A stretch of DNA of 15,395 nucleotides from an uncultured Clostridia bacterium (GCA_910586765.1 CAJUJJ010000035.1:14729-30123); one strand, 5' to 3'; shown: positions 6,661 through 13,650, numbered from the stretch's first letter. Numbers and translations: made by a program. The notes: a model not told the origin generated them from the sequence alone.

Positions 6661-9600
6661 TTGTCAAGAGGATTTGTAATTACACAAGCAGGTAAAAAAT
6701 TGCTTGCAGAATTGGTAGCAACAAAACAAGAATTAAATATTACAAAGGTATTGGTAGGAAAAGGAGAATTACAGCAGGGACAAACACCAGAATATTTTAC
6801 AGATTTGATAGAGCCAGTGACACAGGCTACTTCAACAATACCTGTTGTAAAAAATGGTGTGATTTCTTTTATAGTGGAATATAGAAATGACTTGAATGGT
6901 GGACTGCAAGAGGGATTTTGGTTAAAAGAGTTTGGTGTGTTTGCCAAAGACGGAGAAAATGAAATATTACTGTATTATGCTTCATTGGGAGAATATCCAC
7001 AATATATAGATGCCTATGAAAATGGAAAAGTAAATGTGAAAAAATATCCTGTAAGCATAGTGGTGACAGATGATATTAAAGTAAATATTGCATATGCTGA
7101 AATGGCTTTTGTAACAGAAGAAAGAATGAAGGAGTTTGTAGAAATAGAGGCTTTGCCTTATTTGGAAGGTGTTTTAGCAGAAAGTGAAAATAATATACTT
7201 GCAGAGTTGGATAAAAAAGCAGATAGTGAAATACTAGAGCAAGAATTAGCAAGAAAGGCAAATGCTGAGGATATACAAATAGAGTTAGACAAAAAAGCAG
7301 ATAAACAAGCTATGACAGAAGCACTTTCACAAAAGGCGGATAAACAAACTGTCGCAGAGGAATTGGCAAAAAAGGCAAATGCCGAAATGGTTGCAGAAGA
7401 ATTAGCAAAAAAAGCAGGCACTGAAACAATGCAGCAGGCGTTAGAGCAAAAAGCAGATGAAATGGAAATGCTTACAGAACTTGGGAAAAAAGCAGATAAA
7501 GTAACAGTAATAGAAGAATTAGCAGGTAAGGCAGATAAAGAAGAAGTACAGACAGAACTAGACAAAAAAGTTGACAAGGAAGAGATAGAAGAAATATTAC
7601 AACAGCAAATAGATAGTACAAATATTGTATTGGAGTTAGATAAAAAGGCGGATAAAGAGACCGTTGCGGAAGAATTGGAAAAAAAGGCAGATGCTGAAAT
7701 AATGCAGGAAGAATTGAATAAAAAAGCAGATGCCGAAACAGTTTCTGATGCACTGGCATTAAAAGCAGATAGTGAAACAATGCAGACAGAACTGGATAAA
7801 AAGGCTGATATTGCAACAATGACGGAAGAATTAGCTAAAAAATCAAATACATCTCATACACATAATTATGCAGGTTCTTCTACCACTGGTGGAGTGGCAA
7901 ATTCTGCTACAAAACTAAATACAGCTAAAACGATAGATGGTGTGCCATTTGATGGTAGTGCAAATATTATACATTTTGGAGTGTGTGAAACAGCAGCTGA
8001 TGTTGCAGCAAAGGTAGTTGCGTTACCAGGATTTGTATTAGTAGAAGGTGCAAGAATTATTGTATATTTTTTAAATAGTCATGCAAAAAGTAGTCCTTCA
8101 TTAAATGTAAATAATACAGGTGCTAAACCAATATCATGCGTTGTAGGTACATATGCTCCTTTAAATCAATGGGAAGCAAAACAAGCAGTAGAGTTTATAT
8201 ATTATAGTAATCATTGGATAATGTTAACATCAAATGCACGTCGATTATATACAGCTAGAACAATTCGAACAAATTTAGCAAGTACAAGTAGTGCAAGTTT
8301 TGATGGTACAGCAAATATTACACCAGGTGTTACTGGTACATTGCCTATTGCAAATGGTGGTACGGGAGCAATTAGTGCTAGTACTGCATTAAGTAACTTA
8401 GGTGGTTTTCCTAAGACTGGTGGCACTATAGATGGTAATGTAGATATTACTGGTAATGTAAAACTTAAAGGTTCTGGTAATTATGGCAATAAACTTAATT
8501 TTGGAGATGGTGAATATGTATATATTTCAGAACCTAGTGATGATAATTTGGAGATTAAAGCTAGAGAAGTGACTATAAAAGCATGGGATAGAACAAATAG
8601 TTGTATAAATTTAAATGCACAAGATAGTGTAAAGGTGACAAATGGAAAGTTTATGTCAAAATCAATTATATCAAATTCGAATAATGATATGTTTTTGAAT
8701 GTCGGAGAAAATATAATTATTGGAACACGTAATTTAATAGGATATAATATAAATGTTTCTTTTGCTTCAACAGCATCTGGTAGAACATTTATTTTGAAAA
8801 ATACTCCATCATATTTATCTAGTTATAAAGCAGGAGATAAATTATATTTTTTTAATTTAGTAGGTTCTCAATTATATAACACTTATATAGTTGAATCTAT
8901 TGATGGTAATGAAGTAACTGTAACGAAAGATATCGTAGGGTTATCTTCAGAAAGAGGTTATCAAGGATATGTTTGTTTTGATAGAGTAGTTGGTACAAAC
9001 TGTGGTATAAATGGAAATGCAGCGATAGGATATAATAATATTAATATTGCTTCAAACTCATTTGTATTTGGAACTTATAATAGAAGTATTGCTTCAAACT
9101 CATTTGTATTTGGAACTTGTCTTTCAAATAAATATAATAATACGTTTTTAATTGGAAAATATAATAATATAATATCAGGTAAATTTATTATAGGTAAAGG
9201 TAGTTCTGATAAATCTACAGCTAATTGTTTCCGTGTAACAGATACAGCTGTATATGCTACTGGTAATTATAATACTACTGGTGCTGACTATGCAGAGTAT
9301 TTTGAATGGGAAGATGGTAATCCTACTGGTGAAGATAGACGCGGTTTATTTGTAGCATTACATAAAGATAAAATATCATTAGCTAATTCCAATGATGACT
9401 TTATACTTGGTATTATTAGTGGTAATCCTTCTGTAATAGGTGACAGTCACGAAGACCAATGGAATGGTATGTACCTATATGATATATATGGTACTCCTAT
9501 TATGGAAGAAGTAGAAATACCTGAAAGAAAAGAACTAAGAGAAATAGAAAAACAACCTATATATGATGAAGATGGTAATGAAATAGAACAGGAGAAAGAA

Positions 9601-9879
9601 TATGAAGAAATAATAGTAGAAGAAGCACGTACAGAAATAAGACAAAAACTTAATCCTAATTATAATAATGAAGAGAAATATATCCCCCGTTCTGAACGTA
9701 AAGAATGGGGAGTAGTTGGTATGTTAGGAAAACTGGTTGCAATAGACGATGGCAGTTGTGAAGAAAATGGCTGGTGTAAAGTGGGACAATGTGGTATTGC
9801 AACAAAATCAGAACAAGTAACAAAATATAGAGTAATGAAAAGACTAGACCAAAACCACATTAAAATATTTATACTGTGA
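6661..9879 (+). CDS. Long tail fibre: collar-fibre N-domain, 13-residue-repeat stalk, YadA-like roll, Peptidase_G2-type C-domain
   Basis: This is the predicted trimeric receptor-binding fibre, 1,072 residues from the chosen TTG. Residues 1-165 are the DUF3751-type collar-fibre domain that docks on the baseplate. Residues 182-389 are sixteen perfect-length copies of a 13-residue repeat (consensus ELxKKADxETMxE), a likely coiled-coil stalk. HTH at 399-401 is a His-x-His of the type that binds metal in trimeric fibres. LPIANGGTGA near 560 is a common fibre motif. Around 790-830 lie 14-residue SNSFVFGT repeats like a YadA beta-roll. Residues 875-1072 begin ADYAEYFEWEDGNP and end DQNHIKIFIL, matching the Peptidase_G2 autocleaving chaperone domain of phi29/GA-1 appendages. 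I chose TTG 6661 because AGGGAAGGAG (6641-6650) precedes it. TTG 6637 overlaps the previous gene and has no binding site. Confidence 0.88.
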   Translation: MSRGFVITQAGKKLLAELVATKQELNITKVLVGKGELQQGQTPEYFTDLIEPVTQATSTIPVVKNGVISFIVEYRNDLNGGLQEGFWLKEFGVFAKDGENEILLYYASLGEYPQYIDAYENGKVNVKKYPVSIVVTDDIKVNIAYAEMAFVTEERMKEFVEIEALPYLEGVLAESENNILAELDKKADSEILEQELARKANAEDIQIELDKKADKQAMTEALSQKADKQTVAEELAKKANAEMVAEELAKKAGTETMQQALEQKADEMEMLTELGKKADKVTVIEELAGKADKEEVQTELDKKVDKEEIEEILQQQIDSTNIVLELDKKADKETVAEELEKKADAEIMQEELNKKADAETVSDALALKADSETMQTELDKKADIATMTEELAKKSNTSHTHNYAGSSTTGGVANSATKLNTAKTIDGVPFDGSANIIHFGVCETAADVAAKVVALPGFVLVEGARIIVYFLNSHAKSSPSLNVNNTGAKPISCVVGTYAPLNQWEAKQAVEFIYYSNHWIMLTSNARRLYTARTIRTNLASTSSASFDGTANITPGVTGTLPIANGGTGAISASTALSNLGGFPKTGGTIDGNVDITGNVKLKGSGNYGNKLNFGDGEYVYISEPSDDNLEIKAREVTIKAWDRTNSCINLNAQDSVKVTNGKFMSKSIISNSNNDMFLNVGENIIIGTRNLIGYNINVSFASTASGRTFILKNTPSYLSSYKAGDKLYFFNLVGSQLYNTYIVESIDGNEVTVTKDIVGLSSERGYQGYVCFDRVVGTNCGINGNAAIGYNNINIASNSFVFGTYNRSIASNSFVFGTCLSNKYNNTFLIGKYNNIISGKFIIGKGSSDKSTANCFRVTDTAVYATGNYNTTGADYAEYFEWEDGNPTGEDRRGLFVALHKDKISLANSNDDFILGIISGNPSVIGDSHEDQWNGMYLYDIYGTPIMEEVEIPERKELREIEKQPIYDEDGNEIEQEKEYEEIIVEEARTEIRQKLNPNYNNEEKYIPRSERKEWGVVGMLGKLVAIDDGSCEENGWCKVGQCGIATKSEQVTKYRVMKRLDQNHIKIFIL
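7204..7827 (+). repeat. Sixteen tandem 39-bp (13-residue) repeats in the fibre stalk
   Basis: The coding sequence is 16 consecutive 39-bp units with no length variation. The protein consensus is E-L-x-K-K-A-D-x-E-x-M/V-x-E. A seventeenth, broken copy (ELAKKS) follows from 7828. The eleventh copy (ILQQQIDSTNIVL) is the most divergent and may be a joint in the stalk. DNA identity among units is partial, so the array is not a fresh expansion. Confidence 0.9.
9045..9118 (+). repeat. Recent tandem duplication (32-bp exact repeat, 42-bp period) in the fibre
   Basis: A 32-bp stretch beginning TATTGCTTCAAACTC occurs at 9045-9076 and exactly again at 9087-9118. The 42-bp period equals 14 residues (SIASNSFVFGTYNR type), the length of one turn in YadA-like beta-rolls. 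Perfect identity at synonymous positions points to a recent duplication. Confidence 0.85.
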
Positions 9880-9890
9880 GGAGTGGTAAT

Positions 9891-10658
9891 ATGGAAATAG
9901 AAAAGGAAGAATTAGAACAAAATCAAGGGACACAACCAGGATTTATGATAACAGTAAAAGGTAGGAAATTGCTTGCAAAATTGGTAGCAGGAGAGCAATT
10001 AGAGATTACAAGAGTAATGGTAGGGAGTGGAAATTTGGGAGAAGAAAGCCCTGCCTATTTTGACGATTTGATACAGCCAGTAGCACAAGCGACTTCTACA
10101 GAACCTGTTGCAGAAGATGGTGTTGTTTCATTTATAGTAGAATATAGAAGTGATTTGAATGGAGGACTGCAACACGAATTTTGGATAAATGAGTTTGGTA
10201 TATTTGCAAGAGATGGAGAGGAAGAAATATTGCTTTATTATGCGACATTAGGAGATTTCCCACAACATGTAATTGCCTATAAACAAAATGGTGCAATAGA
10301 TGTGAGAAGGTATCCTATAAGCATTGCAATATCAGATGATGTAAAAGTAGTGCTTGCTTATCCAGCACTTTCTTTTATGACAGCAGAAGAAGTAAGAAGA
10401 TTTTTGACTATCAATTTACTGCCAGAGTTTTTATTGGATATGAATGATTTGATAAAAAAGCACAATGAAGATGAAAATGCCCACCCTAAATTGAAAACAT
10501 TGTTAGATGCAGATTTGAAGGCAAGAATAGAAAGGCTTGAAAATGCACTGTTTTATGACATTAAAGAAAATCCGTTTTTGGTAACATTTGAAACACTCAA
10601 TGGTATAGTGCTTACAAAAGGTGTGTGGAATAAAAATAAAAAACGACTGGAGTGCTAA
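9891..10658 (+). CDS. Short tail fibre/collar protein, paralogue of the long fibre N-terminus
   Basis: The first ~170 of its 255 residues repeat the long fibre's N-terminal domain closely (DLNGGLQxxFWxxEFGxFAx and EEILLYYATLG). It then diverges into a short helical segment and the C-terminal FLVTFETLNGIVLTKGVWN, an ending seen in small collar fibres. It lacks stalk and receptor-binding parts. It could be an alternative adaptor, a second fibre type, or the remnant of a fibre whose tip was lost. The ATG at 9891 has GAGGAG (9878-9883) 7 nt upstream; the in-frame GTG at 9876 overlaps the previous stop. Its stop codon is embedded in the terminator shared with hicBA module 3. Confidence 0.85.
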   Translation: MEIEKEELEQNQGTQPGFMITVKGRKLLAKLVAGEQLEITRVMVGSGNLGEESPAYFDDLIQPVAQATSTEPVAEDGVVSFIVEYRSDLNGGLQHEFWINEFGIFARDGEEEILLYYATLGDFPQHVIAYKQNGAIDVRRYPISIAISDDVKVVLAYPALSFMTAEEVRRFLTINLLPEFLLDMNDLIKKHNEDENAHPKLKTLLDADLKARIERLENALFYDIKENPFLVTFETLNGIVLTKGVWNKNKKRLEC

Positions 10659-10688
10659 ATAAACAGGAGTAAAAACCCCTGTTTATTT
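10657..10688. terminator. Bidirectional terminator between fibre paralogue and hicBA module 3
   Basis: AAATAAACAGG (10657-10667) and CCTGTTTATTT (10678-10688) form an 11-bp stem with a 10-nt loop. The stop codons of both converging genes (10656-10658 and 10683-10685) fall within it. It can end transcription from either side. Confidence 0.82.
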
Positions 10689-11078
10689 TGTTTGTATTTT
10701 GGTTAAAAGAGCTTCTTGCAATACTTGAGAAAAATTGATATTCATTGCATTTGCTTCTTCATTAAGCCATTGAGGAATACTCAATGTTTTTTTCACTGCT
10801 TTAGCATTGGTACGTTTTTGATAGGCAAGCATATCAAATTCCACAATTACTAAAAAGCCATCGTTTACAGATATATTTTCAGGTTCTGAAGGAGTAGGAA
10901 TGTCTTCTTTTTGTTGATAACGAGAAGAAATCGCAAGTCCTAGAGCGTCAACAGCCATTTCATATGCTTGTTCCATGTTGTCGCCTTGTGTAAGACATTC
11001 AGGAATATCTGGAAAACTAATCCAGTAACCACCTTCTTCTGCTTTGTGAAAAATAGCAGGATAAAATAATTTTTTCAT
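10683..11078 (-). CDS. hicB: HicB-family antitoxin (module 3)
   Basis: This 131-residue antitoxin is of the same two-domain type as module 1. The N-terminal HicB-like domain reads FYPAIFHKAEEGGYWISFPD, then IPECLTQGDNMEQAYEMAVD. The C-terminal part (AVKKTLSIPQWLNEEANAMN and onward to FSQVLQEALL, about 94-126) matches the ribbon-helix-helix segment of module 1 (KKTLSLPAWLAAKA). I chose the ATG at 11078, giving MKKLFYPAIF, because AGGAGG (11086-11091) lies 7 nt ahead. The longer frame from 11105 has no binding site. It follows hicA by 31 nt, the same gap as in module 1, and runs against the tail operon. Confidence 0.9.
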   Translation of the reverse strand: MKKLFYPAIFHKAEEGGYWISFPDIPECLTQGDNMEQAYEMAVDALGLAISSRYQQKEDIPTPSEPENISVNDGFLVIVEFDMLAYQKRTNAKAVKKTLSIPQWLNEEANAMNINFSQVLQEALLTKIQTK

Positions 11079-11100
11079 AGCAAAACCTCCTATAGAAAGT

Positions 11101-11125
11101 GGCAAGGGCTTATTTCAGCCCTGCC
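11101..11125 (-). promoter_or_regulatory. Hairpin spanning the hicA stop codon (module 3)
   Basis: GGCAAGGGCT (11101-11110) pairs with AGCCCTGCC (11117-11125): nine pairs with one bulged A and a 6-nt loop, GC-rich for this window. The hicA stop (11112-11110) is at the loop edge. In the transcript hicB starts 22 nt beyond. It lies at the same relative site as the hairpins in modules 1 and 2. Confidence 0.5.
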
Positions 11126-11298
11126 TGTTTTAGAATTTCTTGCTCCAATCCTTTTTTTAAAGATTTGGAATGATAAGGAACAATCGTTTGTAAATTTGTT
11201 TGAAAGTTTTTCATTTTTACGTGAGAACCGTTTTGGCTTACGATTTCAAAGCCATTATTTTTGAGATGTTTTATCATCTCTTTTGGTGTCATAGGCAT
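11110..11298 (-). CDS. hicA: HicA-family mRNA interferase toxin (module 3)
   Basis: This 62-residue toxin is close to the shortest typical HicA: N-terminal helix TPKEMIKHLKNNGFEIV, then QNGSHVKMKN with His26 of the GSH motif at the catalytic position, then QTIVPYHSKSLKKGLEQEIL and KQAGL, the standard C-terminal helix. ATG at 11298 has GGAG at 11308-11311 with 9 nt spacing. Its sequence differs widely from the HicA of module 1 despite the shared promoter layout, so the partners are probably not interchangeable; this would need testing. Confidence 0.92.
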   Translation of the reverse strand: MPMTPKEMIKHLKNNGFEIVSQNGSHVKMKNFQTNLQTIVPYHSKSLKKGLEQEILKQAGLK

Positions 11299-11329
11299 AA
11301 GTAGTATCTCCTTTCCTTACCATGACATC

Positions 11330-11358
11330 ATTATAGCACGTAGTATTACGTATGTAAA
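11330..11358 (-). promoter_or_regulatory. Promoter of hicAB module 3 with TACGTAAT octamers
   Basis: On the minus strand TTTACA (11358-11353) lies 17 bp from a consensus TATAAT (11335-11330). The spacer holds the octamer ATTACGTA (11345-11352). Upstream, TACGTAAT recurs at 11368-11375 and TACATAAT at 11378-11385. The same octamers occur in the module 1 control region. They are candidate HicB operators. Confidence 0.8.
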
Positions 11359-11438
11359 TATAAAAGATACGTAATGTTACATAATTTTAAAAATTTAGTT
11401 TATGAAATAAGATAAAAATATAGAAAGAAGGGATAATT

Positions 11439-13229
11439 ATGGCAATTAAATTAGCTTCTGCTGTGCAGGGAAGCAGTGAAAAGTTTGTAACAATTACTTA
11501 TACTGGCATTGCTACAGAAGACGTTGGTACTTACTATGTCAAAATATGCTTTGATTCAGGTAGATTTGCTGACAGTGATACGAAAGTTTGGGGTTCTGGA
11601 AATCTTGTATGGTCTGATTATTTTGTATCCGCAGGAGTAAGTTCTATATTTTGTTTACAGTTATATCGAAAGAAGTCAGGAGAAAGCTCTTTTTCTCTTG
11701 TAACAACAAAGTATATTAGCATACCTTACTATGATTCAAGTGGTGGAACAACAGCACCTTCTGCACCCTCATCAATTAGCTATAGTACTTCTATCAATTC
11801 CTATAACTCTACCCGCATATCTTGGGGGAGTGTATCAGGAGCAACAAGTTACGTATTAGAAAGGGCAATAAATGGCGGTTCATTTAGTCAAGTATATTCT
11901 GGAACAGCTACCAGTTATACAGATTATGGTTTAAATTCGAGTACAACAAAAGTACAGTACAGAGTAAAGGCGGTAAATAGTGGTGGCAGCAGCAGTTATA
12001 AAGCAGGTTCTACTGCAACAGTATATTACAGTAAACCGAATACTGCACCAACAATACCAGCAAGCATTACAGTACCTGCTACAGTTTATGGCGGAAAGGC
12101 ATTTACAGTAAGTTGGGGAAAATCTACAGATAGTGATGGGAATTTGTCGGGGTATAAATTGGAACAGTCTATCAATGGTGGTAGCACTTGGGAACAAGTT
12201 TATCAAAGTAGTTCTACAAGTACAACGATAACACTTGCATTTGGAGAAGCCACACAAGTAATGTTTAGAGTAAGAGCCTATGATAGCAGCGGTGCTCACA
12301 GTGGATATAAAGTAAGTTCTTCCAGCACTGTGATTAACAATAAAGCACCTACTGCACCGCAAAGTATTACCGTTCCACTAAACATTTATGGTGGAAAAAC
12401 GGCAGTAGTAACTTGGACAGCAGCTACAGACAGCGACAATAATCTATCTGGTTACATATTAGAACGTTCTGTAAATAGTAGTACTTACACACAAATTTAC
12501 AAAGGTCCAAATAAAAGTTATAGTGATAGCATTACGAAAGGCTGGAATACAGTACAATATAGGGTTTGTGCTTATGATAGTTATAATGAAAAAGGTGCTT
12601 ACAAAACAGCACAAATTAGGACTGTGATAAACAATGAACTTCCAGTGATTACAACAAGCAGTACAAACTTAGGATTAAAAACAGGTGCTTTTTCTTTTAA
12701 TTACACTGTTTCAGACCAAGAAAGCAACAAATTGACTGTAGTAGAAAAAATAAATGGTGTGCAGAAAAAGAGTTTTACAGCAACTTCTGGTTCAACATAT
12801 ACATTCCAGATAACACAACAAGAGTTCATTTGTATATTGAATGGTACAAGCACACTTTCTATTACAGTAACTGATACAGATGGTGGTGTTACAACAAAAA
12901 ATATTACATTTCAAAAGAAAGAAAATGAAATTGCTTTTACATTAAAAACACCTTTTGAAACAGATGCAGCAGCGAGTGTAGGCATTATGAATGTAGTAAG
13001 GCAGATACCAGAAGGAGTGGAGTTTGTGATAGAAGCTTGTAACAATGCCTATGATACAAATCCTACATGGGAAGATGTGACACGATTTGTAAGAGAAGGC
13101 AGAAACTTTATACTTTTAAATGAGCAGAAAACCGCTACAAAATGGGGATTTAGTTTTAAGGTGACAGTGAGAAGAAATACAGCAACAGGAGAAATTTATA
13201 TGAGTTCTGTAGGAGGTAATTTTAAATGA
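11439..13229 (+). CDS. Fibronectin type III repeat tail protein
   Basis: This 596-residue protein is built from beta-sandwich modules. Residues 1-105 form a unique N-terminal beta domain. Three FN3-like modules follow at about 107-199, 202-301 and 302-399, each with a proline-rich entry (APSAPSS, APTIPAS, APTAPQS), a W in the B strand and YxVxAxxS or FRVRAYDSS in the F strand. Modules 2 and 3 are close copies (TDSDGNLSGYKLE / TDSDNNLSGYILE). Residues 400-495 look like another Ig-type domain, and 497-596 are a distinct C-terminal domain. No signal peptide is present. FN3 modules in phage tails are thought to aid carbohydrate or cell-surface contact; the exact role here is unknown. It lies downstream of hicBA module 3, overlaps the next gene by 4 nt, and AGAAGGGA precedes ATG 11439. 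Confidence 0.82.
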   Translation: MAIKLASAVQGSSEKFVTITYTGIATEDVGTYYVKICFDSGRFADSDTKVWGSGNLVWSDYFVSAGVSSIFCLQLYRKKSGESSFSLVTTKYISIPYYDSSGGTTAPSAPSSISYSTSINSYNSTRISWGSVSGATSYVLERAINGGSFSQVYSGTATSYTDYGLNSSTTKVQYRVKAVNSGGSSSYKAGSTATVYYSKPNTAPTIPASITVPATVYGGKAFTVSWGKSTDSDGNLSGYKLEQSINGGSTWEQVYQSSSTSTTITLAFGEATQVMFRVRAYDSSGAHSGYKVSSSSTVINNKAPTAPQSITVPLNIYGGKTAVVTWTAATDSDNNLSGYILERSVNSSTYTQIYKGPNKSYSDSITKGWNTVQYRVCAYDSYNEKGAYKTAQIRTVINNELPVITTSSTNLGLKTGAFSFNYTVSDQESNKLTVVEKINGVQKKSFTATSGSTYTFQITQQEFICILNGTSTLSITVTDTDGGVTTKNITFQKKENEIAFTLKTPFETDAAASVGIMNVVRQIPEGVEFVIEACNNAYDTNPTWEDVTRFVREGRNFILLNEQKTATKWGFSFKVTVRRNTATGEIYMSSVGGNFK

Positions 13230-13414
13230 TAGAGTGGAGACAAGATAGTATTTTAGAAGCAAAAGAAAGGGACAGAAAAAAGAAAGAAACTGAAAATATA
13301 GTAGAAACACTTTTACAACTAGAACAGCAGGCACAACAAGAAAGGCAAATGTTGGCACAACAAATGGCAGATTTAGAATTAGCAATGTTAGAAGGAGGTA
13401 GTACAGATGTTTGA
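13226..13414 (+). CDS. Small coiled-coil tail-region protein, unrecognised
   Basis: This 62-residue protein is almost wholly charged helix: an Arg/Lys/Glu-rich first half (EAKERDRKKKETEN) and a Gln-rich heptad-like second half (LLQLEQQAQQERQMLAQQMA). Small proteins of this kind often lie between the fibre genes and xkdX in Firmicutes prophages, the position of xkdW in PBSX, but I see no sequence match to name it. ATG at 13226 overlaps the FN3 gene by 4 nt (ATGA). The gene overlaps XkdX by 8 nt and carries that gene's ribosome binding site (GAAGGAGG) inside its end. Expression and coupling look real; function is unknown. Confidence 0.7.
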   Translation: MIEWRQDSILEAKERDRKKKETENIVETLLQLEQQAQQERQMLAQQMADLELAMLEGGSTDV

Positions 13415-13550
13415 GATATTAAAGCAAAGATATGAAAGGAATTTTGTAAGAAAAGACCAGTTACAAAGGTATGTGACATTGGGTAAAATCACACAAGAGC
13501 AATATGAACAGATTGTAAAAGAAAAACAAGAAGTAGAAAAAGATGTTTAA
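13407..13550 (+). CDS. XkdX-family small protein
   Basis: This 47-residue protein starts at ATG 13407 with AAGGAGG at 13392-13398 and ends at TAA 13548-13550. It reads MFEILKQRYERNFVRKDQLQ, then RYVTLGKITQEQYEQIV. The pattern of a short helix, a Y/F-containing turn and a final G-K-I-T-x-E/Q-x-Y/E motif is typical of the Phage_XkdX family, found after the fibre genes of PBSX-like phages. Its function is not established. It overlaps the preceding gene by 8 nt and is easily missed for its size. Confidence 0.8.
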   Translation: MFEILKQRYERNFVRKDQLQRYVTLGKITQEQYEQIVKEKQEVEKDV

Positions 13551-13559
13551 AAAGAGTTT

Positions 13560-13593
13560 AAAAGAGGTTTATTGTCTTTTATCTCTTTTTTTA
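13560..13593 (+). terminator. Probable terminator ending the tail operon
   Basis: AAAAGAGGT (13560-13568) pairs with ATCTCTTTT (13581-13589), nine pairs with one G-T wobble and a 12-nt loop, followed by TTTA. It is AT-rich and weak. It separates the tail genes from the lysis cassette, whose own promoter I could not identify. Confidence 0.5.
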
Positions 13594-13650
13594 TTGAGAT
13601 TTTTTGATACTTAGATTTTTTTAATAAGAAAGAAAAAAGGAGGGAGAAGT

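Noticed and set aside
7158..7819. Minus-strand open frames opposite the fibre stalk
   Set aside because: These are shadows of the 39-bp repeat, giving Ser/Phe/Leu-rich low-complexity translations with no binding sites.
7204..7827. CRISPR-like array
   Set aside because: The regular 39-bp period is entirely coding, with continuous frame and degenerate units rather than identical repeats separated by unique spacers.
6637..9879. Fibre start at TTG 6637
   Set aside because: It overlaps the preceding stop and has no binding site upstream. TTG 6661 is properly spaced from AGGGAAGGAG. It remains a rare start and could be revised by N-terminal data.
684..11298. The three hicAB pairs as recent duplications of one pair
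   Set aside because: The HicA proteins share only family motifs and differ in length (65, 75 and 62 residues). Module 2 HicB has a clearly different C-terminal domain. Only modules 1 and 3 share promoter layout and the 31-nt gap.
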